Origin: Macrostomum hystrix
Taxonomy: Eukaryota > Platyhelminthes > Macrostomidae
Reading direction: 5' to 3'
Length of the DNA stretch: 64,000 nt
NCBI GenBank assembly: GCA_950097015.1
Contig: CATNEN010000034.1
Span: 6,404,501-6,468,500, forward strand
Part shown: positions 1-16,932 of the stretch, piece after piece
Numbering within the stretch: position 1 is the first letter of the stretch
How the letters are laid out: every line of letters begins with the position of its first letter
Notes under the pieces: generated by a model
What the model saw: only the letters and a program-made list of their open reading frames with translations
What the model was told of the DNA's origin: nothing
The model's database searches: none
Translations under genes and position numbers: made by a program

Positions 1-739
1 AGATGGGATCAGAGGGGAGAAGTAGATGGGATCAGAGGGGAGAAGTTGATGGGATCAGAGCGGAGAAGTAGATGGGATCAGAGGCGAGAAGTAGATGGGA
101 TCAGAGGGGAGAAGTAGATGGGATCAGAGAGGAGAAGTAGATGGGATCAGAGGGGAGAAGTAGATGGGATCAGAGGGGAGAAGTAGATGGGATCAGAGGG
201 GAGAAGTAGATGGGATCAGAGCGGAGAAGTAGATGGGATCAGACGGGAGAAGTAGATGGGATCAGAGTGGAGAAGTAGATGGGATCAGAGGGGAGAAGTA
301 GATGGGATCAGAGGGGAGAAGTTGATGGGATCAGAGCGGAGAAGTAGATGGGATCAGAGGCGAGAAGTAGATGGGATCAGAGGGGAGAAGTAGATGGGAT
401 CAGAGAGGAGAAGTAGATGTGATCAGAGAGGAGAAGTAGATGTGATCAGAGGGGAGAAGTAGATGGGATCAGAGAGGAGAAGTAGATGGGATCAGAGGAG
501 AGAAGTAGATGGGATCAGAGGGGAGAAGTAGATGGGATCAGAGAGGAGAAGTAGATGGGATCAGAGGGGAGAAGTAGATGGGATCAGAGCGGAGAAGTAG
601 ATGGGATCAGAGGAGAGAAGTAGATGGGATCAGAGGAGAGAAGTAGATGTGACCAGAGGAGAGAGGCAGATGGGATCAGAGAGGAGAAGTAGATGGGATC
701 AGAGGGGAGAAGTAGATGGGATCAGAGGGGAGAAGTAGT
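1..739. repeat. 23-bp minisatellite, about 32 copies
   Basis: Direct tandem repeat with unit approximately AGATGGGATCAGAGGGGAGAAGT. Units differ by scattered substitutions (GGGG/GCGG/GAGG/GGCG). The array is cut by the window edge, so its true length is unknown. No gene is visible in it. Confidence 0.95.
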
Positions 740-1195
740 TAGGACAGGAATAGCCAAATAATAGAGCTGAATATCTCTTGCTGCACAGTCCAAGATTTCT
801 ATTTGCCAATAGTTAAGTCGGTCAAGCGACCTTCAGTCTCAGAGAGAGAAAAGGATTTTCATCTCGCATGGACTTCCGAACAGGAATGAGCTTGAGAGCT
901 CATTACAGTGCAAGAAAATCAGCATATATTTGTGCACCCTCAGAGCTGCGTGGGCGGGCGGGGCCAGAATGGACTATCGAAGGGAGATCTCAGTCAACAC
1001 ATGAGCCGAGACGGAAGGCCATTGTATTGGATGGCTATCGTGTTTCGGATTTATTGTAGCAAAACTAATAATTTACTCGTAGCTTCTGATTCCAGGTCAA
1101 GGGATGCGGGTTATTGTACCTGAGTCAGAGGATTTCTGTTTGGTATCTGAGCCATGCTATCTCAGTCCCGTGGTCTTTGTCCACAAGTAAAGTCT
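740..1195. other. Unique spacer, no gene seen
   Basis: Unique sequence between two arrays. The short open frames here have no recognisable domain and no supporting splice structure. It holds one TACTCGTA octamer at 1074-1081 (see findings). Confidence 0.5.
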
Positions 1196-1656
1196 TCGGA
1201 TCTGGGTCAGGGGATCTGGGTCAGGGAATCTGGGTCAGGAGATCTGGGTCAGGGGATCTGGGTCAGGAGTTCTGGGTCAGGGTCAGGGGATGTGGGTCAG
1301 GGGATCTGGGTCAGGGGATCTGGGTCAGGGGATCTGGGTCAGGAGATCTGGGTCAGGGGATCTGGGTCTGGGTCAGGGGATCTGGGTCAGGGAATCTGGG
1401 TCAGGGGATCTGGGTCAGGGAATCTGGGTCAGGAGATCTGGGTCAGGAGATCTGGGTCAGGGGATCTGGGTCAGGAGATCTGGGTCAGGAGATCTGGGTC
1501 AGGGGATCTGGTTCAGGGGATCTGGGTCTGGGTCAGGGGATCTGGGTCAGGTGATCTGGGTCAGGGAATCTGGGTCAGGAGATATGGGTCATGGGATCTG
1601 GGTCAGGGGATCTGGGTCAGGGGATCTGGGTCAGGAGATCTGGGTCTGGGTCAGGG
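1196..1656. repeat. 14-bp minisatellite
   Basis: Unit approximately GGGGATCTGGGTCA, repeated about 32 times, with variants GGGA and GGAG and occasional 6-bp internal duplications. Because 14 is not a multiple of 3, all three forward frames read through the same GSGDLGQGIWVR-like peptide. Confidence 0.95.
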
Positions 1657-2232
1657 GAATGTATCTTATATGAATAGCCACATGTGTATATATTTCTCGG
1701 CTGAGTAATATTTATTTAAATATACTCATTGACACTACTACTTGTCTGAAGTAAGCTCCTGAGGACTTTTATGCAAGAACTTAAAATGTAACTTAAGAGC
1801 GACAGATAATTTTTTTAAATAGGCTAAATAAAGGAGCCTGTTTGAGTTTCAAGGTTCAATTTGAGGTGCTTTGAGCATATATTATCCCTAAACTATACCG
1901 AGCTTCAAATAAGCAGAATACAAGTAGACCATTTGTTAGTCATTTCAAAGATGAAACAAATGTAATAAAATGTGTTCGATTTTTTTATTTATGAGCAGAG
2001 ATACAAACAAAGTAATTTGCTATGTCAAGAATATCCTAGTAACTCAAAATCGTCAATTTTCTTGAGCTGATTACACTGCCGAATAATCCCCAGAGGAATA
2101 AGTGGGAGATTATTTTTAGTCTTGCTTTGCTTTCCTAGCACTATCAAGGCACTCTGTGCCTTTTGAAAGTACATTTACAAATTGAAAATCAATTTGAACA
2201 CAGAGGACTTGGCTGCGATGCCGAAATAGCAT
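1657..2232. other. AT-rich unique spacer
   Basis: AT-rich sequence with no convincing ORF, RNA gene or transposon terminus. Confidence 0.4.
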
Positions 2233-2440
2233 ACCGGTTGTCAGGATAAACACCGGTTGTCAGGATAAAACACCGGTTGTCAGGATAAAACACCGGTTGT
2301 CAGAAGACAACACCGGTTGTCAGGATAAAACACCGGTTGTCAGAAGACAATACCGGTTGTCAGGATAAAACACCGGTTGTCAGAAGACAACACCGGTTGT
2401 CAGGAGAAAACGCCGGTTGTCAGGATGAAACACTGGTGTT
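2233..2440. repeat. 20-bp minisatellite
   Basis: About ten units of approximately CACCGGTTGTCAGGATAAAA, alternating between a GGATAAAA and an AGAAGACAA form. Confidence 0.9.
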
Positions 2441-2976
2441 GAGGATAGGCAGATTGTCAAAAATATCCCATGTCAGTCTATTCCTATATTGTCCGTGTCT
2501 CGTTCTGGTGCCATTCAAATGCCCCCCCCATGTCAGATATTTGATGCATGACCTCTCAACTTTCTTCCTATATGAATCCCTCATGGGATGAATGAGGACT
2601 GGGAAGAAGTTATATGAAGAGCTGCTGAAGACAGTTGCAATATGCAGGATGAACTAGTAGGTTTCATGAACTAGCACGACTTTCAGTGCCACTCAGATCC
2701 CAAAAATCCCAATATAAAGTGCAGGAAAGGATTAAGAGTAAATAGAAAGCAGGCTGTCGGGTTTGCCAAAGAAACCTCCTTTGAGTCGGTCGGAAGTGAG
2801 CAGCGTGGACTTGAGGAGGAAGTTCATTTATTTCCACCAAAGAAATGCGTCAACGTTTTAGGAAACACTTTTGTAAAAAAATACTAGCGTTGACAAAAAT
2901 AGATACAGTTGGGATAGGTGGGCCAATGTCATTTAAAAGGCTAAAACTGACACACTAGGAAATATTGTATCTCCTC
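2441..2976. other. Unique spacer, no gene seen
   Basis: Mixed-composition unique DNA. The only open frame of note begins inside the preceding array, so it is not credible as a gene. Confidence 0.4.
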
Positions 2977-4745
2977 GATGTCGATTATAACAGATCTAGT
3001 CATTCTGCAGTGTCGATTATAACAGATCTAGTCATTCTTCACTATCGATTATAAGAGATCTAGTCATTCTTCACTGTCGATTATAAGAGATCTAGTCATT
3101 CTTCACTATGCGATTATAACAGATCTAGTCATTCTTCACTTGTCGATTATAAGAGATCTAGTCATTCTTCACTGTCGATTATAAGAGATCTAGTCATTCT
3201 TCACTGTCGATTATAACAGATCTAGTCATTCTTCACTGTCGATTATAACAGATCTAGTCATTCTTCACTGTCGATTATAACAGATCTAGTCATTCTTCAC
3301 TGTCGATTATAACAGATCTAGTCATTCTGCACTATCGATTATAACAGATCTAGTCATTCTTCACTGTCGATTATAACAGATCTAGTCATTCTTCACTGTC
3401 GATTATACTCGTAACAGATCTAGTCATTCTTCACTGTCGATTATAACAGATCTAGTCATTCTTCACTATCGATTATAACAGATCTAGTCATTCTTCACTG
3501 TCGATTATAACAGATCTAGTCATTCTTCACTGTCGATTATAACAGATCTAGTCATTCTTCACTGTCGATTATAAGAGATCTAGTCATTCTTCACTGTCGA
3601 TTATAACGAGATCTAGTCATTCTTCACTGTCGATTATAACAGATCTAGTCATTCTTCACTGTCGATTATAACAGATCTAGTCATTCTTCACTATCGATTA
3701 TAGAGATCTAGTCATTCTTCACTGTCGATTATAACAGATCTAGTCATTCTTCACTGTCGATTATAAGAGATCTAGTCATTCTTCACTGTCGATTATAAGA
3801 GATCTAGTCATTCTGCACTGTCGATTATAACAGATCTAGTCATTCTTCACTGTCGATTATAACAGATCTAGTCATTCTTTCACTGTCGATTATAACAGAT
3901 CTAGTCATTCTTCACTGTCGATTATAACAGATCTAGTCATTCTTCACTGTCGATTATAACAGATCTAGTCATTCTTCACTATCGATTATAACAGATCTAG
4001 TCATTCTTCACTATCGATTATAACAGATCTAGTCATTCTTCACTGTCGATTATAACAGATCTAGTCATTCTTCACTGTCGATTATAACAGATCTAGTCAT
4101 TCTGCACTGTCGATTATAACAGATCTAGTCATTCTTCACTGTCGATTATAACAGATCTAGTCATTCTTCACTATCGATTATAACAGATCTAGTCATTCTT
4201 CACTATCGATTATAGAGATCTAGTCATTCTTCACTATCGATTATAAGAGATCTAGTCATTCTTCACTGTCGATTATAACAGATCTAGTCATTCTTCACTG
4301 TCGATTTTTACAGATCTAGTCATTCTTCACTGTCGATTATAACAGATCTAGTCATTCTTCACTGTCGATTATAACAGATCTAGTCATTCTTCACTATCGA
4401 TTATAACAGATCTCGTCATTCTTCACTGTCGATTATAACAGATCTAGTCATTCTGCACTGTCGATTATAAGAGATCTAGTCATTCTTCACTGTCGATTAT
4501 AACAGATCTCGTCATTCTTCACTGTCGATTATAACAGATCTAGTCATTCTTCACTATCGATTATAACAGATCTCGTCATTCTTCACTGTCGATTATAACA
4601 GATCTAGTCATTCTTCACTGTCGATTATAGAGATCTAGTCATTCTTCACTGTCGATTATAACAGATCTCGTCATTCTTCACTGTCGATTATAACAGATCT
4701 AGTCATTCTTCACTGTCGATTTTTACAGATCTAGGCACTCTTTAT
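2977..4745. repeat. 32-bp minisatellite, about 55 copies
   Basis: The unit begins TCGATTATAACAGATCTAGT and continues CATTCTTCACTG, 32 bp in all. Variants include AAGAG for AACAG, TCTGCACT for TCTTCACT, and small indels. One unit (3401-3419) carries an extra 6 bp that converts TA to TACTCGTA (see findings). The repeats abut without unique spacers, so this is not a CRISPR-like layout. Confidence 0.95.
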
Positions 4746-5759
4746 TGTCGATGTAGATTGACTTTATTGAGGGCATTTGATTTTAATTTAAATGGAAGCA
4801 GTATTTCATCAGTCACTGGTGCAGCGGTGACAGGACTGTACACTATTGATGCTAGAGTTCAATAATGAATTTCAATGCGGTTAAAATGCGACAAAGATGT
4901 GACATTGTTGTGAAAGCTAGTCCACCTAACTACTCGTATTGCTACTCGCATAACAATAATTTGCACTTAAAAATCTGACGAAAGCACAAGAAGCAACACG
5001 CTTTACCAAGCGCAATAATATAATACCATAAAACTGTACGCTTCCACCGGGCAGTGACAGCCAGGCCGTCTCCGATTGGCTGTGCAGTTTATTGAGTCCC
5101 TAGAACACAGTTCCCACACGATAAAAAGCCATTTCGCGATAAGAAGACTCAAGCAGAAGTGGAAGTTGGGCTTAATTCAGCACTAACAATACAGATATTG
5201 GCAGTGCGCCGATACAGCAGTAGCTGGTGATCACACAAGCCGCACTGTACAGTGAGTAAACATCTGAGTAATCTCTGAATATTTTCCCAGTCGGCAATTT
5301 TGAGCACCGCTTCAAAAACAGAAGATTTAAGTTTACTCTCTCATTGCCCATAGCCGTACTCAGCTACAAGTTTATTCCCAAAATTTGCATAAGGGAGTTG
5401 CTGTCAATTCCGGTTTTGCTTCTAAAAAGTTCCCATTCTCTTATTCACCTGGTCCGACCTATTCTAGGTTCTTCCTGGTTTCTAGATCGCATTGTGTCGT
5501 GTCACGTACTAGTGAGCAAACATTCCGCACTTTAATCGGTTGAGGCAGGTTTGAGCAACTATTTTTGTTTCAGACTTGCAGAAATAAGCTTTCATCCAAA
5601 TTGAACCCAATTGTTCCAATAGTTATTTTCATTGATAAAGCTAAATAGAACAAATTTAGAACAACTGTTCGTTCTCTTTATTTTCAGAGCTTTTAAAATT
5701 GGTTGCCCGGATGTTGTGCGAGTTTTCACGAAGTTTTCAATTCTCGGGAATTCGACATT
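4746..5759. other. Unique spacer
   Basis: About 1 kb of unique, moderately AT-rich DNA. I see no ORF with family features and no splice-supported exon. A TACTCGTA octamer lies at 4931-4938. Confidence 0.4.
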
Positions 5760-6955
5760 CTTAAGAGTTGAAAAGGTTCGGGAATTGAGAAGTTTCGAAA
5801 ACTGAGAAGTTTCGGAAAACGAGAAGTTTTGGAAAAAGGGAACCTTCGGGAAATTAGAAGTTAGGGAAACTGAGAAGTTTCGGAAAATGAGAAGTTTCGG
5901 GAAACGGAAAAGTTTCGAGAAACGGAGAAGTTTCGGAAAATGAGAAGTTTCAGGAAAGGGGAACCTTCGGGAAATTAGAAGTTAGGGAAACTGAGAAGTT
6001 TCGGAAAAGGGGAACCTTCAGAAATTGATAAGTTTCAGGAAATGAGAAGTTTCGGAAAATGAGAAGTTTCGGGAAACGGAAAAGTTTCGAGAAACGGAGA
6101 AGTTTCGGAAAATGAGAAGTTTCAGGAAAGGGGAACCTTCGGGAAATTAGAAGTTTCGGAAAATGAGAAGTTTCGGGAAACGGAAAAGTTTCGAGAAACG
6201 GAGAAGTTTCGGGAAACGGAAAAGTTTCGAGAAACGGAGAAGTTTCGGAAAATGAGAAGTTTCAGGAAAGGGGAACCTTCGGGAAATTAGAAGTTAGGGA
6301 AACTGAGAAGTTTCGGAAAAGGGGAACCTTCAGAAATTGATAAGTTTCAGGAAATTAGAAGTTTCGGAAAATGAGAAGTTTCGGGAAACGGAGAAATTTC
6401 GGGAAACGTAGAAGTTTCGGGAAACGGAGAAGTTTCGGGAAGTGAGAAGTTTCGGGAAACGGAGAAGTTTCGGGAAGTGAGAAGTTTCGGGAAACGGAGA
6501 AGTTTCGGGAAACGGAGAAGTTTCGGGAAACGGAGAAGTTTCGGGAAACGGAGAAGTTTCGGGAAACGGAGAAGTTTCGGGAAACGGAGAAGTTTCGGGA
6601 AACGGAGAAGTTTCGGGAAACGGAGAAGTTTCGGGAAACGGAGAAGTTTCGGGAAACGGAGAAGTTTCGGGAAACGGAGAAGTTTCGGGAAACGGAGAAG
6701 TTTCGGGAAACGGAGAAGTTTCGGGAAACGGAGAAGTTTCGGGAAACGGAGAAGTTTCGGGAAACGGAGAAGTTTCGGGAAACGGAGAAGTTTCGGGAAA
6801 CGGAGAAGTTTCGGGAAACGGAGAAGTTTCGGGAAACGGAGAAGTTTCGGGAAACGGAGAAGTTTCGGGAAACGGAGAAGTTTCGGGAAACGGAGAAGTT
6901 TCGGGAAACGGAGAAGTTTCGGGAAACGGAGAAGTTTCGGGAAACGGAGAAGTTT
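5760..6955. repeat. 18-bp minisatellite, degenerate then homogeneous
   Basis: Unit GAGAAGTTTCGGGAAACG. From 5760 to about 6475 the units are diverged and arranged in larger blocks. From about 6477 to 6955 roughly 26 units are identical, which implies recent expansion or homogenisation. Since 18 is a multiple of 3, both strands show long low-complexity open frames (ETSPFP, LLRFPK, RSFGKR) that I do not accept as genes. Confidence 0.95.
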
Positions 6956-7424
6956 CCGGAATCGTTTCGAGTAACTTTTGGAGTAATTGTAGAAGAAGCA
7001 ATAAAAGATCAAATTGACTGACCAGTTCCTCGTAGAAATAAAATTAATGAAAAAGTGCACCCAGCCTTGCCTATGTACACAATCAAGTGCAAGAATAACC
7101 CATTAAGCTAAAATGTTCCCGCGTGTTCCAGCACCTTATTATCAACAAATCAACAAGTTCTTCTTCTAGGCACTGCCAGTTCTTCTTGCTGTTATCGGGG
7201 CCAATGAAAACTTAACTCAGTGCTGTCAAGCATTTTCGACTGCTTCCTGAATTCTTAACGGACAGCAGTTGAGATAAGACACACCGTTTAAACACTGTGC
7301 AATGATCACTGGTCCTTTAACTCCCTTTGTGGGGCCATGTGTTTTTTTAGCAGTATAAGTTATATTCTACCAACCTTGCTCAATAATACCGTCTGGCTAA
7401 ACTGTCTAGGAAGTCTGAACATTC
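6956..7424. other. Unique spacer
   Basis: Unique sequence between two arrays with no recognisable gene. Confidence 0.4.
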
Positions 7425-7975
7425 TCTGATGAAACATTCCCTGACTGAACATTCCCTGACCGAACATTCCCTGACTGAGCATTCCCTGACTGAACATTCC
7501 CTGACCGAACATTCCCTGACTGAGCATTCCCTGACCTAAACGAGCATTCCCTGACTGATCATTCCCTGACCTAAACGAACATTCCCTGACTGAACATTCC
7601 CTGACCGAACATTCCCTGACTGAACATTCCCTGACTGAACATTCCCTGACCGAACATTCCCTGACTGAGCATTCCCTGACCGAACATTCCCTGACTGAGC
7701 ATTCCCTGACTGAACATTCCCTGACTGAACATTCCCTGACCGAACATTCCCTGACTGAGCATTCCCTGACCTAAACGAACATTCCTTGACTGAACATTCC
7801 CTGACTGAACATTCCCTGACTGAACATTCCCTGACCGAACATTCCCTGACTGAACATTCTCTGACCAAACATTCCCTGACTGAACATTCCCTGACTGAAC
7901 ATTCCCTGACTGAACATTCTCTGACCAAACATTCCCTGACTGAACATTCCCTGACTGAAAATTCCCTGACTAAAT
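7425..7975. repeat. 15-bp minisatellite
   Basis: Unit AACATTCCCTGACTG with CTGACCG and GAGCATT variants, about 36 copies. The period is a multiple of 3, so open frames on both strands are by-products. Confidence 0.95.
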
Positions 7976-8629
7976 CGTCAGGGTAATCACGAACATTTTC
8001 TGATTCTAAAAGCAGCAGCAATCTAAAATGCATTAGAAAGGCTTCCAAATGACAAGCGGCTACTGGAGCAACAGATTGTCCGATAGCGTGAGCAGTAATC
8101 TCAAGCCAGGATGCACTCGTTATTGTATTTTTTAACCCTTATCAAACTGCCTGCACCGCTCTAGTCTCCCAAATCTTTGGATCTGCCAATACATTTTCCC
8201 TGGGATTAAATAATAATATCTAACTGTACGATTAGAGCTTTCAAGAAACTGTTTACACTGCTCTCCGCTGCGTGTCTGTCAGTGTGTAACTTGTAGTGAA
8301 CAGCAACTATGGACCGGCTAGCTATTGATTTTTTTGCATGTGTCTACACTTACTGTTTGCAGCTATAGCCGCCTCCATGTCTGTTTAAATTTGCCGCAAC
8401 AGAGTAATTAATATCGGTACCATTGTAACTTAGTCAGCGGCTTGTTTTAGCCCCTACAGAATGCGTTGGGAAAATTTTCTAAAACTCTACAGCTGTGAAA
8501 GTGATCTTATCCTACTCAAAATGCTCTTTTATTTCACCAGAGTTACATATTTTGTACAATCGATATCGAACCAATCATCTCAAACTGCTTATCTCAAATA
8601 AATCATTTTACGCTAGTCATCTCAAGTTA
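7976..8629. other. Unique spacer
   Basis: Unique DNA between arrays; nothing gene-like that I can support. Confidence 0.4.
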
Positions 8630-9990
8630 ATAATCTCAAACGACTCATCTCAAACGACTCATCTCAAATCACTTATCTTAAGCGACTCATCTAAGACTAC
8701 TCATCTCAAACTACTCATCTCAAACTACTCATCTCAAACTACTCATCTCAAACTACTCATCTCAAACTACTCATCTCAAACTACTCATCTCAAACTACTC
8801 ATCTCAAACTACTCATCTCAAACTACTCATCTCAAACTACTCATCTCAAACTACTCATCTCAAACTACTCATCTCAAACTATCCTCTCAAACTCATCTCA
8901 AACTACTCATTCTTCAAACTACTCATCCCAAACTTACTCATCTTCAAACTAATCATCTCAAATTCCAAACTACTCATCTCAAAACATACTCATCTCAAAC
9001 TACTCATCTCAAACTACCTCATTCTTCAAACTACTCATCTCAAACTACTCATCTCAGACTACTCATCTCAACTATCATCTCAAACTACTCCTCTCAACTA
9101 CTCATCTCAACTATCGAACTCTCTCAAACTACTCATCTCAAACTTACTCATCCTCAAACTACTCATCTCAAACTTACTCATCTCAAACTACTCAACTCAA
9201 CTACTCACATAACTACTTCATCTCAAACTACTCATCTCAAACTACTCATTCTCAAACTACTCATTCTACACTACTCATCTCCAAACTAATTCATCTTCAA
9301 ACTACTCATCTCAAACTACTCATCTCAAACTACTCATCTCAAACTATCATCTCAACTACTCATCTCAAACTACTCCTCTACAACTACTCTATCTCAAACT
9401 AATCATCTCAAACTACTCATCTCAAACTACTCATACTCAAACTACTCATCTTCAAACTTACTCATCTCAAACTACTCATCTCAAACTACTCATCTCAAAC
9501 TACTCATCTCAAACTACTCATCTCAAACTACTCATCTCAAACTACTCATCTCAAACTACTCATCTCAAGCTACTCATCTTAAACTAATCATCTCAAACTA
9601 CTCATCTCAAGCTACTCATCTCAAACTACTCATCTCAAACTACTCATCTCAAACTACTCATCTTAAACTAATCATCTCAAACTAATCATCTCAAACTACT
9701 CATCTCAAACTACTCATCTCAAACTACTCATCTCAAACTACTCATCTCAAGCTACTCATCTTAAACTACTCATCTCAAACTACTCATCTCAAGCTACTCA
9801 TCTCAAACTACTCATCTCAAACTACTCATCTCAAACTACTCATCTTAAACTAATAATCTTACTCATCTTAAATTACTGATCTCTGACTACTCATCATAAA
9901 CTATACTCATCTCAAGCTACTCATCTCAAACTATACTAACTTCTAGCTACTCTTCTCAGACTACTCATCTCAAACTATTCATCATAAGCT
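8630..9990. repeat. 14-bp minisatellite with many indels
   Basis: Unit CTACTCATCTCAAA, nearly perfect at 8700-8880 and 9475-9840 and riddled with single-base indels between about 8880 and 9470. The clean/dirty/clean pattern could reflect age differences or low read accuracy in the middle segment. Confidence 0.93.
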
Positions 9991-10175
9991 ACTATCTCAT
10001 ACTACTCATCTTAATGTTTGGTCAGCTAAAGCTCATCTCAAACTGCTAAACTCATGAAAATAGTTATCAAAAGGTCTCTGCTATTGTTGAAATAGCTAAT
10101 TCCAGAAATTTCATAATGCAATGCATTGCAGGAAATTACGAGCATTTTCTTGGCCAAATTTAGAAGGGCCATAGA

Positions 10176-14257
<4,082 letters not shown>

Positions 14258-16932
14258 ATCTTCACTTGAGTGACGCGACACGCCATGCACCGACAAATTC
14301 CATTTTCTCAGCTGCAAGTTATGAATAGCTTTTTCTTGAAACCCCATACCACGGGGTAAAATTTTACGCTCTATCCGATGAAACAACTTCCAGAATAGCA
14401 AAACATCGGTCAAGATATTCAAGGATTCTCATTGGGGTGTCTTGTGGCAAATACCAGCAATATAGCTCGCAAAACGTCATCATACGAACTTCATCATACT
14501 TATCAAACTGCGTCATCATCTCGTATAATGGCGGCTATCATTGTTGACTATTATTGTATTGATTATAATTATTAATTATTTTATTATTGAACTAAATATA
14601 GATTCGTCATAGAGGTTTACACTGAGCAATGTTTGTTGTCCTTGACACCAGAATCTTCGACAAGAATCGCTGAACGGGTTTATTTCGGACGGTTTTGAAA
14701 GCAAGTTTTCGTAAATGGCGGGAAACTTTGATCCACATGGCGGACTTTCACGAAAATAAATCATTTGGTTTAAGAGCAATCGTGAAGTATGCAGTGGGTA
14801 TTTGAAATACCACGGGGAGCAAAAAATAGCTTAGGCTTTGACTTGACTACATATATTGACTCCAATGAAAACTAATTTAACATGTCCCATTGTGAATTTG
14901 TTTACTAGCTGTCTTGCCTTCAAATTAAAAAGCAGTCTCATGATTATGATAATGGTTAAATTTATTATAAATGTCCAGATTCCAGACGCTTCCAAAAGCG
15001 CTTCAAACTCAGAATAGTCTATTCGTCGCCTTTTTCCTGTAATTTATTTGCAGTGCGGGATGAAATCAAGGATCAATGACCTAAATTGGCCTGCAGTTTT
15101 TTCTATTCCTTTACATCACTATCCCGTCGTCGAATGTATAATTTACAGCTGAGAAATGAAGATCGCATTTGCACCAAAAACTGCTACACAGAGATACTTA
15201 TGTACACACCATGATTTAAAAGTAATTACTATTAAGCATTTATAGCACAAATGTCATCACTGCGAAATTTAGCAAATTTAACGTTTGTTTAACTTATGTA
15301 AAAATGTAAAAATATCGATCAGTAACATACTGAAGTACAATGATGCTACAAAGAAAATTAATTAACACCCAACTGTAATGCTTTTAATATAAAATGTGCA
15401 ATTTTGTCTCGATTAGAGGGGCGCTTAATTGCCACATTTTCGTCTGCCGTTACAGCATTTTATTTGTGATTTAGAGGACTTTAAAGAATAATACGAGCGT
15501 ATAATGGGCACGCGATTAATACAACGTTCGTTAATGACCATCGAAAGCAGAAGTAACCGAACATAAATTTTTTATTTCTTTTAAAATTTAGTGTTTTTGT
15601 ATCTTGAACGCAACAAATTATTATTTTAAAAATGCCTTTATACACGTCTTGTAGTCTCAGTTTGTTTTTTCGCCCTAACTGGCTTCGTAGAGGATCTATT
15701 TTAAATTTTCTGTTTAGTTAACGTTGTGCACACACACCGTTAACGCGCGCGTACGTAGCTCTCAACAAGGGCTGCCAATTGTATCTTTCAGACTAGATTA
15801 AATAAATTTGAGCTTAGGATTTATTGCAAATACAAGGCCTTACAAGAACCTTAGCAGCTTATTCTAACTATTAGTTCAATGTATGTATCTGGTTATGTCA
15901 TTTTCGATTTTCATGCCATTTTATTGGCTCGGGGCATGGGCAACATGGCCATGGCCACATATCATATCATAAGTTGAATAGTGGTATAATTATTAATATA
16001 GCTATAGAAAAAAGGAATACGAACCTTGTTATTTTAGCAGCACGAACGGGACTATTTTTCCGAATTTTAATTCTTTTTTATTTACTTTTTAAACTCAAAC
16101 TCTATGCAAAATTAACAACTTGATGGACCCACTCTGGACATTTGCACTATAAACGTATTAACAAATTATCTTTAAATATTCGTTTTTTTATTTTTGTTTA
16201 ATATACTTTTTAATTAATAATCATGATGGTCATTGTCTCCCTTTGGAGTACTAATTCCCAGATAGTTCCCAGATAGTGATATCATATCCAAATAATGCTT
16301 TTTGTGGTGGTTATTTTCTATTGAAAAATAGTCTAAATATCTGAAGATTTTTGTGCCATTTCTCACTTTGTCAACTTGTGACAAAATATTTAATAAATTT
16401 AAACTATTTAGAATATAAATGAAAGCAAGATTTTAGAATATGTTAAATAGATGAAATGCAACTTCAATTACGCACATATTTCAATGCTTAAGCCTATCAA
16501 AGTGTTTGTATCCTAAGATTGCATTTTTTGTATATATTATTATCCTCGTATATCAGTCACTATGGCTATATATTTCAACTTACCTATATGACCAACAATA
16601 CTTTTAAGAAAATTGAAATTGAAAAAAATCGTTTGAAATATTAAGATAGAGACATAGCACATGTTAAGCATTTATTAGTATACCTTAAATTAAATTCATA
16701 CATCTAGTTTTGTTTTATGCTTTTAGTTCTTTACTACCTTAAATTTCAATTAATTATTTAAAGTTTGCTATTCTGTGCTTAAATATGCATATTTATTGAT
16801 TATTTAATTGCTTGTGAACTGTAAAAACTGGACAAGGAACAGTTAAAACAGAATAAATTCTATATGATAATAGTAACTAATATTTAATAACAAATAAAAA
16901 GCATCTACCATTTAAGCTTTTCAGGCCATCAA
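14258..16932. other. AT-rich intergenic region
   Basis: About 2.7 kb of AT-rich unique DNA. The first 500 bp is probably the LRR gene 3' UTR. I see no ORF with family features, no tRNA fold and no transposon ends. Confidence 0.5.

Noticed and set aside
2977-4745. Regularly repeated 32-bp units resembling a CRISPR array
   Set aside because: Units abut head to tail with no unique spacers, and the context is an intron-rich animal genome.
6330-7060. Long open frames on both strands (ETSPFP, LLRFPK, RSFGKR repeats)
   Set aside because: They are translations of an 18-bp tandem repeat. A period divisible by three with no stop in the unit guarantees open frames on several strands; no start context, signal or splice structure supports a gene.
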